Shown here piece after piece: positions 1 through 12,351 of a stretch of DNA of 64,000 nucleotides (the first letter of the stretch is position 1; the number at the start of each line of letters is the position of its first letter). The notes under the pieces are model-generated. The model searched no databases. It was not told where the DNA came from and saw nothing but the letters and a program-made list of their open reading frames with translations. Source of the stretch: Ridgeia piscesae (lineage: Eukaryota > Annelida > Polychaeta > Sabellida > Siboglinidae); contig JAODUO010001056.1 in the NCBI GenBank assembly GCA_025642075.2, positions 124,001-188,000 of the forward strand, given 5' to 3'. The translations under genes were made by a program, and so were the position numbers.

Positions 1-39
1 GTCACCACAGTGCTGTCAGCTCATATATTGGAAGACAAG

Positions 40-726
40 GGGGAGTTTTGTTGTTGTTGAAGACAAGGGGATGTTTTTGTTGTCGTTGGAGAAAAGGGGA
101 TGTTTTTGTTGTTGTTGAAGAAAATGGGGTGTTTTTGTTGTTGTTGAACACAACGGGACATTTTTGTTGTTGTTGCTGAAGACAAGGGGATGTTTTTGTT
201 GTTGTTGGAGACAAGGGGGTGTTTTTGTTGTTGTTGAAGACAAGGGGATGTATTTGTTGTTGTTGGAGACAAGGGGGTGTTTTTGTTGTAGTTGAAGACA
301 AGGGGGTGTTTTTGTTGTTGTTGGAGACAAGGGGTGTTTTTGTTGTTGTTGAAGACAAGGGGATGTTTTTGTGGTTGTTGGAGACAAGGGGGTGTTTTTG
401 TTGTTGTTGAAGACAATGGGGTGTTTTTGTTGTTGTTGTTGTTGAAGACAATGGGATGTTTTTGTTGGAGACAATGGTGTGTTTTTGTTGTTATTGGAGA
501 CAAGGGGGTGTTTTTGTTGTTGTTGAAGACGAGGGGGTGTTTTTGTTGTTGTTGAAGACAATGGGGTGTTTTTGTTGTTGGAGACAAGGGGGTGTTTTTG
601 TTGTTGTTGAAGACAAGGGGATGTTTTTGTTGTTATTGGAGACAAGGGGGTGTTTTTGTTGTTGTTAAAGCAATGGGATGTTTTTGTTGTTGAAGACAAT
701 GGGGTGTTTTTGTTGTTGTTGAAGAT
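40..726. repeat. Minisatellite, about 30-bp unit, GTT/GAAGACAA type
   Basis: About 23 imperfect tandem copies of a 29-32 bp unit made of a GTTGTTGTTG run, then AAGACAAGG or GAGACAAGG, then GGTGTTTTT. Two unit types, with TTGAAGACAA and TTGGAGACAA, tend to alternate, so the higher period is about 60 bp. The open frames over it (Asn/Gln/Thr rich on the minus strand) are by-products of the repeat. Confidence 0.93.
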
Positions 727-2422
727 TTTAAAGCAAAGTTTTGAGTTATTTTACGACATCTTCAAAAACCTCCAGTTGCTCCAGAACGGTGGTTATCCCA
801 TTTCCTAATAAATATTTTGAGCCTAACCACTGAAAACAGTACAGATTCACACCCATTCATAAATATTGGGGGTCAAGCCCCCTTCCAAAAATGTTGGTCC
901 TCCCTGCACCCACCGCCCATGTGCCACCCTACCCCCTTGCTCCAATGTCCATGCATTGCAATGTGGACCGACAGCCTCTCCAGTTCAGTTGATACCTCGT
1001 TGACCTTTTGACCTGTGTCCAGTAGAACATATCCAGGTTGTAAGTTGGATGTAATATGTACAACGTAGGCATGGTGTGGAATCTTGTACTTGTGATTCAC
1101 ATGATCACACATTAGAGACATTAATCACTGTACTCATATTCAACAAAACAGAACTATTAAAATGCAAGGTTCCACTTAGTATTATCTGTAGTAAAAGCAG
1201 CACTTAAAAATTGGATGTTTATTTTAAATAACCATCACTTAAATCCATTATTGCTTTATAAATAACACCACACAATAATCATTTAAATGGTACTAATAAT
1301 AATAGTAATAATGATTTAAATAGCACAACATAATCACTTCAATGGCACCACCAGTAACCACTTAATTGGCACCACATAATAACCACTAAAATGGCACCAC
1401 GTAATAACAACTTAAATGGCACCATGCGATAACCATTTATGGTGAGTTTTAAGAGTTTGCAAAGTCCAGGAAAGTAATGTTTTGTATAAATTCAAGCCAG
1501 CACCCCTTGTTCAGCAATATGTAATAGCATTGTTTTTTAAGTTATCAATTTGTTATGACTACAATAATATGTACACTTGAAATGCAAAGAATGTTCAATT
1601 TGCACAAATAATTTATGTCATAATGTTGCCATAACAAATTGCAAATGCGGGATGTTTTGTAAACAAATGCATATTAAGTTTGCTGTAAGTTTGAAAGAAA
1701 GCCAAGACATGTAGTGCAGTTTGGGGATTAACCCATCACTGAACACAAACAATTGCATGCAATTATGCACGGACACAAGACAAGTTCATGTGCCAAGTTG
1801 TAGCTTGGTACATATTACATTTTAAGTTACATTTACTCAGTCTTCCCGGTTGTTTTTTATAACAGAAATGTAAAAACAGACACTTTTTAAGCATGTCACA
1901 ACGTCAACTATTAATCTGAAGAGAAATTAAAGAAACCAGCTGACACAGGAGCCACATCCACCACCTTATTACTTTGCACATATTATTTTAATAAGGACAC
2001 TATTTTATATGTTACACCACGTGGTGGATATTTTAGTTTTCCCAAGATGAAGCCGTTTTAAACGTTATCTCACCTCATTCTTGAATATAGTTTGTGATAT
2101 TTAAACTGTCTGCATTAAATAATAAAGCAACAAAGAAACTACTCATTAGGGTGACTCAAATACTTTTTACTTTGGTGTAGCAATGATGACCACTGGTGAG
2201 AGTATTGCGTGTTTGTATAGTTTGCCACCTTCTTGCAGATATGACGTGGTTGGGTAGAATCCTACATTCGGTACACGAATACTTTACGCTAATACAATGC
2301 ATTTGCATAACTGTCATTTTGGACACAACAGCTGAAGAAAGAATGTTTTTAAATCAAATCTATCTGTTTTCCATTTGTTCAGTGAAAAAAGGGCGGCATT
2401 TCAATTGATTTGTTTGATATAG
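727..2422. other. Non-coding stretch upstream of the first recognised NBAS exon
   Basis: AT-rich sequence, presumably an NBAS intron. I found no exon here that matches the protein segment expected before the first exon at 2423. A minus-strand open frame at 873-1121 has a non-random look (it contains the run GYVLLDTGQKVNEVSTELE) but I do not recognise it. It could be a relic of a transposon or a gene fragment. Confidence 0.5.
1256..1442. repeat. Degenerate tandem repeat, about 30-bp unit
   Basis: Six or so diverged copies of a unit of the form AATGGCACCACATAATAACC followed by ACTTA. The copies differ at many positions, so this is an older array than the large ones downstream. Confidence 0.75.
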
Positions 2423-2596
2423 TCGTCAGAAGAGATGTACATCAAGAACGTGAAGCGATGGCTGCTCCCCTTCCTGCAACGCTGTAACCACACCAACGAC
2501 GGCTGCTCCGACCGACTCATGGTGAAATATCTCATTTCCATGGCAAAGATCGATCTCGGACTCTGTCTCAAGATCTTCCGGGCATCCAAGGCAGAT
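2423..2596 (+). CDS. NBAS: NBAS exon 1 (window numbering)
   Basis: 58 codons, phase 0 at both ends. The donor is GAT|GTGAGT. The reading frame meets a TAG at 2420-2422, so the acceptor must be at that AG or just downstream. It encodes [18 protein letters not shown], which matches the Sec39 segment of vertebrate NBAS just before the ALECIYTCE region. Confidence 0.82.
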
Positions 2597-5500
2597 GTGA
2601 GTGTCCTTTCTTAGGTCTAAGGCAGTGAGTCAGTGTGACGTAAACAAATTAAGGAAATGTTCATATATAGTGCAGTATTCTGCTCAGAGCGCTTTACACT
2701 TTACTTTCCTGGCAGACCTGTTCAATCAGACACCATCTCAACTTCTCTGGGAAGTATCCAGCCATACTGCAATTAATGTGTGAAGGCTGCTCGGACAAAT
2801 ATCCACCACTGTCTTTAGCCAGGTACTCATTTATACAGCTGAGTGAACTTGAGGAAGATAAGCAAGACAACTGGTAAGCAAGCGTGATTCTTGGATATTA
2901 GTTGAAAAAGATGTAGTGAATGATATTAGGTGTAGTCTATTTAAAGTTTGAAAATATGTAATTGAATATTTGTTATGAAAAAAATAGCCCTGTTTGGCTG
3001 TATGATTTTTTACGAAGGTATTATTTTCTTTTTAGAGTTGTCCTCTAGAATTAGTCAGTTCATTACAGGTTACACATTTACCCCCTGTGTGAGATCTTTT
3101 ACTTCTCCTGGCATAGACCCTAGTCGTCCAGTTGGCTAAAAATATATAACCTGATGTAGTTATAAATGTCATATTTCCTGAGTGTTGTACTTGAATTAAC
3201 CAGTGGTTATGTTATGTTTTTACAGCAGCCAGATCCAATCATTGACAGTGAAATGCTGCTCATCACAGTTGCACTGGAGTGCATCTATGCATGTGAGAGG
3301 TGAGCTTTGACATCCAGACCTTAAAGGCATCTCTGAATGTTGTTCAGAGTATTTTGTGCACAGTTTACATAATATGTAAAGTATGCACAAAATACTCTGA
3401 ACATATTATATACATATTATTTCTGGTAAATCTTTAAATGGTATAGCATAATATTGACAAAGTATGTATATTGTCATGAATTTTTTTTCTAAAGATTGTG
3501 AGTTGTAGTGCTTTCGGGAAAATGTCACGAATGCGGAAAGCTTTCCGACATGACACTGCTATCCTGTCTAGTAGTGAGAAATTGCCTTTTGATATTGGCG
3601 GAATCAAAATGGCCATAAAGGTCAATACGTGAAGTTTTCACATTGGGTGCTATACCTTGCTCATGACAAATCATGTCAATAATATTCATTTGATGTGATC
3701 TTTTAATTTTTCCAAGCCCGATAATGTGTTTGTGTGCCATTGGCAGGAATGTGAGAAACTAAAATTGTTAGCAACAGGAAACACCGTGTCATTGTTGTGA
3801 TTGTAACTGTCTTTGTCTGGACAGTACTGACCAGCTGAGTAACGCCTTTGCTGTCCTTGAATGTCTACCAGAGAGGGGATTTGGGTAAGTCACTTTCACT
3901 TTCACTTGGTTTAGGTCAAGTAACTTGGACCATGTGGAATATATTGTTCACGGCTCCAAGATTTGGTTGTTTGGCAAGAAACTTACTTTAGAACATTGTA
4001 GTTGAAACATGATGTTTCGACCCATCAGCTACGAGTCTCTGTCACATACTGGTGTCACGTGGGATGGTTCAGGTTTCAGTGGAATAGGTGGCTATAAAAA
4101 ATGTACTCTGTCCTTAGATGATTAAATACAAATTTTGAAGGTTGATCGTATTTGGTCGCTACTACAAAAAATTAAAATGTACATTAAGAATTTTTGATTT
4201 ATGGTGCTTAAAAATACTGTGTGGCGAACCAGAGAAAATTTATAGATATGTGTACATCACTAGCTTTCACTGACCTATGTGACCCCATCTTGACACATTG
4301 TCTGAAATCAGTCCACTTAAAACCTTTTTTGCCTTCAGAACCACTTCAAAGTTGCTGCAGGAGCTGCACAATCAGGTGGATGAGTTGGAGTGCCAACTCA
4401 GGTATGATCGTGTTCCTAGAACATATCTCCGGATACTAAAACAAGATTTCTTATTTCACAACTAATATATTTCGACTAGCATCGAAGTTTCGATCACCAT
4501 TTTGTGAGCAGTGAAGATTCAGTTTCCAATGAAGACCATCAATAGTGCTTGAAATGTCTATGACAGTCATAATTTATTAGTTGTGAAATAACAAATCTTG
4601 TTTTAATATAGCATTCTTCCAACATAATGAATATTTTCATGAATTTATCCGGATAGTTTCTAATAAACAAATCATGCCCCATTATGACGGTTCAACAGTT
4701 AGTAATGATACATGCTGTGGTATTGTGTAGTGGTGTTGCACTGAAGTCAACAATATATAATATTTTTATTGTCTCTTTAATGTGTTCGTTTGTAAATAAC
4801 TAATAAACATTAATGTGAGGTCAAGTAAGGTATCATTGATGTCACATTCTGATTACATTTAGTCTGCAGCAGACATTTTCATCCACATTTTGACCGTTCC
4901 ATGTTATATCAACTATCGTTGCACTAGCAAATAGACATTGTGTTTTGCTCCAGTGCTGCCGAGATTCTGGAGAACAACGATCTGTCTCACACAATTGCAT
5001 TCATCAGGGACACACAGGTAATGTGTCCGTCCGTCCGTCCGTCCGTCCGTCCGTCCGTCCGTCCGTCCGTCCGTCCGTCCGTCCGTCCGTCCGTCCGTCC
5101 GTCCGTCCGTCCGTCCGTCCGTCCGTCCGTCCGTCCGTCCGTCCGTCCGTCCGTCCGTCCGTCCGTCCGTCCGTCCGTCCGTCCGTCCGTCCGTCCGTCC
5201 GTCCGCTCCGTCCTCGTCCGTCTCCGCCGTCCGTCGCCGCCGTCCGCCGTCCGTCCGTCCGTCCGTCCGTCCGTGCCGCCCGCCGCCGCCGCTTCCGCCC
5301 GCCCGCCCATCATACACCACTAGTTACAGTTGTGATGTTGATGTTCCAGTTGATTAGAATATGACCTTTGCATCTTTGAACCTCTCAAAAACAAGTTCTC
5401 TTTTTGTCTCAAGTTCAGTTGACTCTCAAATTCAGTCAATCCAATAGTCCAATAGAGACAAAAATATATGTGAACTATTTAAACATAGAGCCACAGTTTC

Positions 5501-8500
5501 TTCAGAAAGAAACACTAAACCATGTTTTGACATTATTGTTATAACAAATGTTTATGGAGTGAGTGATCTGTGGTGGTTATAAATAATGTAATGAGTGAAT
5601 GCAATAGAAATTGAACATGAAGAGGACTTTGTATGGTCAGTTAACCCCAAGGCCAGCGAGTGACACTTCTCAGTGTTAACTGTGACTGCTGCATTGGAAA
5701 GTTTGTTGTCAATGTGGCCGTTAAAGTTGACATATGAATGAATTCACACTTGTGTTTATAGAATGATGCCGAGGAAGCAAAGAAACTGTTCACAAAATTG
5801 ACACGAGTTGCTGGGCGCAAGTAAGTGAACTTGGTTATTAGTGCTGTGATGTTATAATATAACACCCTGTTATGATTGCTGTGATGTTATGTCAATGACC
5901 CCTTGTTGTTGCTGTTATGATTTGTTATTGATGTCACCCCCAGGACCTCCTGTTATTACTGTTATGATGTCACCTCCAGGACCCCCTGTTATTACTGTTA
6001 TGATGTCACCTCCAGGACCTCCTGTTATTACTGTTATGATGTCACCTCCAGGACCCCCTGTTATTACTGTTACGATGTCACCTCCAGGACCCCCTGTTAT
6101 TACTGTTACGATGTCACCTCCAGGACCCCCTGTTATTACTGTTACGATGTCACCCCCAGGACCTCCTGTTATTACTGTTACGATGTCACCTCCAGGACCC
6201 CCTGTTATTACTGTTACGATGTCACCTCCAGTACCCCCTGTTATTACTGTTATGATGTAGCCTCCAGGACCCCCTGTTATTACTGTTATGATGTCACCTC
6301 CAGTACCCCCTGTTATTACTGTTATGATGTCACCTCCAGGACCCCCTGTTATTACTGTTATGATGTCACCTCCAGGAGCCCCTGTTATTACTGTTATGAT
6401 GTCACCTCCAGGACCCCCTGTTATTACTGTTATGATGTCACCTCCAGGACCCCCTGTTATTACTGTTACGATGTCACCTCCAGGACCTCCTGTTATTACT
6501 GTTACGATGTCACCTCCAGGACCCCCTGTTATTACTGTTACGATGTCACCCCAACGTAAGTGAACCTCCTGTTATTACTGTTACGATGTCACCTCCAGGA
6601 CCCCTGTTATTACTGTTAGATGTCACCTCCAGTGACCCCCTGTTATTACTGTTATGATGTCACCTCCAGGACCCCCTGTTATTACTGTTATGATGTCACC
6701 TCCAGTACCCCCTGTTATTACTGTTATGATGTCACCTCCAGGACCCCCTGTTATTACTGTTATGATGTCACCTCCAGGACCCCCTGTTATTACTGTTATG
6801 ATGTCACCTCCAGGACCCCCTGTTATTACTGTTATGATGTCACCTCCAGGACCCCCTGTTATTACTGTTATGATGTCACCTCCAGGACCCCCTGTTATTA
6901 CTGTTATGATGTCACCTCCAGGACCCCCTGTTATTACTGTTATGATGTCACCTCCAGGACCCCCTGTTATTACTGTTATGATGTCGCCTCCAGGAGCCCC
7001 TGTTATTACTGTTATGATGTCGCCTCCAGGACCCCCTGTTATTACTGTTATGATGTCACCTCCAGGACCCCCTGTTATTACTGTTATGATGTCACCTCCA
7101 GGACCCCCTGTTATTACTGTTACGATGTCACCTCCAGGAGCCCCTGTTATTACTGTTATGATGTCACCTCCAGGACCCCCTGTTATTACTGTTATGATGT
7201 CACCTCCAGGACCCCCTGTTATTACTGTTATGATGTCACCTCCAGGACCCCCTGTTATTACTGTTATGATGTCACCTCCAGGACCCCCTGTTATTACTGT
7301 TACGATGTCACCTCCAGGACCCCCTGTTATTACTGTTACGATGTCACCTCCAGGACCCCCTGTTATTACTGTTACGATGTCACCTCCAGGACCCCCTGTT
7401 ATTACTGTTACGATGTCACCTCCAGGACCCCCTGTTATTACTGTTATGATGTCACCTCCAGGACCCCCTGTTATTACTGTTATGATGTCACCTCCAGGAC
7501 CCCCTGTTATTACTGTTATGATGTCACCTCCAGGACCCCCTGTTATTACTGTTATGATGTCACCTCCAGGACCCCCTGTTATTACTGTTATGATGTCACC
7601 TCCAGGACCCCTTATTACTGTTATGATGTACTCCGACCCTGTTATTCGTTAGATGTCACCTCCAGGACCCCCTGTTATTACTGTTATGATGTCACCTCCA
7701 GGACCCCCTGTTATTACTGTTATGATGTCACCTCCAGGACCCCCTGTTATTACTGTTATGATGTCACCTCCAGGACCCCCTGTTATTACTGTTATGATGT
7801 CACCTCCAGGACCCCCTGTTATTACTGTTATGATGTCACCTCCAGGACCCCCTGTTATTACTGTTATGATGTCACCTCCAGGACCCCCTGTTATTACTGT
7901 TATGATGTCCCTCCAGGACCCCTTTTGTTATGATGTCACCTCCAGGACCCCCTGTTATTACTGTTATGATGTCACCTCCAGGACCCCCTGTTATTACTGT
8001 TATGATGTCACCTCCAGGACCCCCTGTTATTACTGTTATGATGTCACCTCCAGGACCCCCTGTTATTACTGTTATGATGTCACCTCCAGGACACCTGCCC
8101 TTAGAGCCAGGCAGTGGAAGATGTTGCTGGCAGATCTTCTTGCTCTTCAGGAGAAGGTTTACCACTGTATCAAGCCATCTACATGCTACGAGGTATCACT
8201 TTCAGTTTCTTTCCTAGAGTTTATCTCAGCATGAGAGAAGTGACAAGGCTGGTATTAGTAATTTCTTTAGTCCAGTGTTTTCCTCATGTAAACTTAAAAT
8301 GAAAAAAGTGTTTGAGACATTTTAATATCAAATACAGATGACACGACTACAGCGTACCACAGAGGTGATTGTGATTCCACACAATGATGATTGTTAACAT
8401 GATTCACCAGAAACTGATTGCATCTGTGACATGTGAAATTAAATTGGCCATGAAGAGAAACCATTGTTTCATATATGTAATTATATCATCTTGGTGAATG

Positions 8501-11500
8501 TGGTAAATATGTTACTTATGTTACTCTTTGATGGTTTGTTTACATTCCAGTGATTTAATCAGAGGTTCTGATAAATAATGATTCATTTCAGAAAGATGTT
8601 TTTTATGTAAACCACACACCTGGATAAAAATGTTATTGCAACCATGCACAGCAGAAATTGAGTTAAGTGATGTACACCAGGGGTCTCCACAAGGCTCACT
8701 TTCTTTTCTTAGATTTTTGTCGAGAGTTTGCTGTGCTCTGGTCGTCTTGACAACATCCAACTCGCTGGCGAAATGGTTCAGAAGAGCTGCCACCAGGATT
8801 CCGACCACCTCCACCAGTCCTCAGCTGACTCCCCAGAGGGCGCTCCGGTCTGGAAGGTTCCCTACGAGCGTGCCGTTGAGCTCGTGTTAATGGCGGCACA
8901 GGAATATTTTGATTCGTCGGCCAATCTCACTGATTCCTCAATGGACCTTGCCCGGTATGTTATTTTGTTTTAGAAAGTATAATCCTATCTTATGAATGAA
9001 ACCTTTATTAGGATATCAAGCTGTTTTTATTGTAATCTTACTATGATTTAGCTAGCTTACGTACTTGCATAATCGTGTTAATTTTGTCTTTCTATATGGC
9101 AGACAATAAATTACCAGGGGTTAATCTATAACCCCCATGAATGCAACAAATCTGGTGTATTTAAAAAAAATCCCTCAATGGTATAACATGTACATAAATA
9201 GTTTGCAATGAAAATGTAGCCAGAAACAATGATCAAATGTGTGTGTGCGTGTGTGCGTGTGCGTGTGCGTGCGTGTGCGTGTGCGTGTGCGTGGCGGCGT
9301 GCGTGCGTGGCGTGGTGGCGTGGCGTGCGTGGCGTGCGTGCGTGGCGTGCGTGGCGTGCGTGGCGTGGCGTGCGTGGCGTTCATGGCGTGCGCGCGTGCG
9401 CTAGTGCGTGCGTGTTGGATGCTGCTAAAGTCTGCCACAACAAACATAACAATAATAATACAATGAGTTCTATTGCATTTAAACCCTTCGAAACCAACCG
9501 CAGAGCCGTATTCATATAAAAAGGGTTGATCATTCTTGAAATCCATTAACATTCCAGTTGTCAACATATGCATTGGTAGCTGGGGATGACGGAATTGGGC
9601 TTTTTCAACTGATTGAACACTAGAAAGAAAACTGCAGAAGGAAACATATTTCAAAGAGTGGGGCAGCTACAGAAATAGTTCTTGTCCCCAATGTTAGTAT
9701 TTACTCTACAGACAAAAAGTAAATAAGAACTAGAAGATTGAAGCTGGATAGGTTTTCTTTCAAGTAAGCAATGAATGTAGATACGATGGCTGCTTACATA
9801 AAAATACTTGGTAAGTAATAATACAGATCTTAAAGGTGATGCAAAATCAGACAGGAAGCCAACGCAGTGACTTCAGAAGTGGCACAGACTGAGTAAAATG
9901 TGAAGACAAAATCACAACCGTTGTGAAACAATTCTGAACACGTTGTAATTATATGGTATCCTTAAAGGTATTATTGTGAAAAGGGGTATTAAAGTACCGT
10001 AAATCCTGTATTACTAGCCGCGGCTACTATTACAGTAGTGTGTAGCCGAAATGAGGACAAAACGCCGAAATTGGGGTGCGGCTTTAAATACAGTAATTTG
10101 CCGGAACATATTGACATTTGGGTCACAGAATTGTCAGTATAAACGTGAAAAACTTAGTGAAGAAACAAAGCCGGTTTTATAAATAACACATTGTATTACA
10201 ATTGCCACTTCTGCAAAACAAATCATATAACACAGTTAATAAAATCCCATATCCATAAAATGTTCAGATACAACGATCAGAATATGAAAACATGTCACAG
10301 TTAAACTCCACAAAAGTCCCTTTCATCATCGCCGTCAAAGAATGCCTTGGCTAGGTTGGGGAATGGAACAGCTTGGCGGTGCCATTTCATGTATATCCAT
10401 TTCAACGTTGGCAACATCGTTGACTTGACCGTTGCCGTGGGTCCGCGTGCACCAGACAATCATCATCAAATATGATGAAGTAATTCCTTTCACAGTTAAT
10501 ATAATCCTTTGTCAGCACTACTGTAGTATTGTCGCTGTCAAAGAACGCTGTCGCGAATGGCATGACGATGTCGTTCAGTGTAGTGTGTCTGTGTCTGAGT
10601 TGTTGGCACTGCCGCACGTGCAGGCAAATAAATGCTATGTCATCGTCCTTTGTTGGCATCAATCCCCCTCTGTTTTGTTCTGACATTAGTTTTAATTAAG
10701 TTCCAAGAACAATGTTCACACGTTTACAAAAGCCAGGCTTCATGCTGATAGTCAAAATAACACTACAATCTACTTCCCAGCCACTGATGACCGAATTAAT
10801 TGCATTTGCTTTCTGGGTCAAGATACAGTGTTGTAACCCCGACTTCCCTGTGCCTGGGCGCTGCCTGGACAAACAGGGGTGGCTGGTGGCCTAATTAAGA
10901 AAAGACTGTCTGAGAAAAATGTGTTACATCTGTTCCCACCCTGGCGGAGACGTTATTACATTGTTGCTAGCCGGCAAGGAAGCGTCTTTGAAGTATACAC
11001 AAGCCTGGGAGAGAATGGGTAGCTTACATTTTATAGGTGCCAGCATTATGCATGCTTCTACATACAATCCTATAAAACCAAAACTTCTTAACATATTTTT
11101 ATAATTTAGCACCATTGAATAGCTTAAATATGTGGCTACATTTTATTCGTTGGATGTATGGATGGATGTATTCTGCCACCCAATTATGTTCTGATAGCAT
11201 GGTGACATTCTGGTAATTTATTTCCCGTTTTTGTCCAAATTCACATAGTAATATTACGATTAAAATACCTACTGTGTCATCATTGTAAATGTATTACAAT
11301 AAAGAGTCTTTCAGTTATTAATAGTTTATTCATTTATGATCATTATTAGCGAACTTATGGCTTTTATGAAACACATTAAAATGTTTCCAAATTGCGTGCG
11401 CTACGGCAGTATGTCGCACGCAGTTAATGGTCTTGGCTCAAAGTCGGGGTGCGGCTTTAAATTAGGGTTTTGCCGATATCAAACAGAACGGAAGAAATTC

Positions 11501-12302
11501 GGGATTTAGGACAAAAGTCGGGGTGTGGCTTTAATTAGGGGTGCGGCTAGTAATACAGGATTTATGGTACTCCAGTCTACTAACGACTAGTGCAGTTTCA
11601 ATATTTATGCAACAGAACAAGGCAAATACTTATGAATATGCCATAAATCATGAATATGATAATAACAGGATTGACAAATTTGAAAGACGTACTTCTGTAA
11701 AATTAAGGTTGTTATAAAAAATGACTCCTAAATTCCGGGCTGAAACTGCAGGCATAAAATACTGACTAAATATGTTCTGCAAAATGAACACAGCGGAAAA
11801 CATCTGCATGTGTGTACACTGGTTCAGTTTCTTCTATTTGTAAATTTTGGGGAGTCTGTGACGACAGTGGACACGGGGGTGTGCTTGGTTTGGAGACGTG
11901 TACAGCTCAAACGTTAAAACTTAAAACATGTTTAAGTTTTAGTGTTTGATATTTCGTTGCAGGGCGTGTTTGAATGTCATCACTGATGTGCCTCAGTCTG
12001 TGTTGAATGAGCTCGACCTCATCCAGTCTCTCAGTCTCCTCAACGGCTTCGGAGTCAACATACTACCCATTCAAGGTCAGTAACATCCTCAAGGTCGCTG
12101 TAAACATTTTCTAGCCATTATTGAACATTTCTCAGGATAGTTCTCCAAATCAAAATTTTTCATTTTTCGTGTCCATAATTAAGATGTTACATGTACGATG
12201 ATGTCATTCATCAATAATACTGAACAAGTCGATGTACAATATCAAACAAAAGCTATGTCTGAGTCTATGTCTGTGTCTGTCACTGTCTGACTCTCCTCTC
12301 AT

Positions 12303-12351
<49 letters not shown>

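Noticed and set aside
873..1121. Minus-strand open frame with GYVLLDTGQKVNEVSTELE
   Set aside because: Looks less random than others but I could not tie it to a family or find splice sites or a promoter; noted under the non-coding stretch only.
5641..5865. Minus-strand open frame of 74 codons containing [12 protein letters not shown]
   Set aside because: Antisense shadow of NBAS exon 6 and intron sequence with no family match.
6620..7933. Collagen-like [12 protein letters not shown] protein or cysteine/tyrosine-rich [12 protein letters not shown] protein
   Set aside because: A 36-bp tandem array in an intron; open in several frames because the unit is a multiple of three. No start context, no unique flanking domain.
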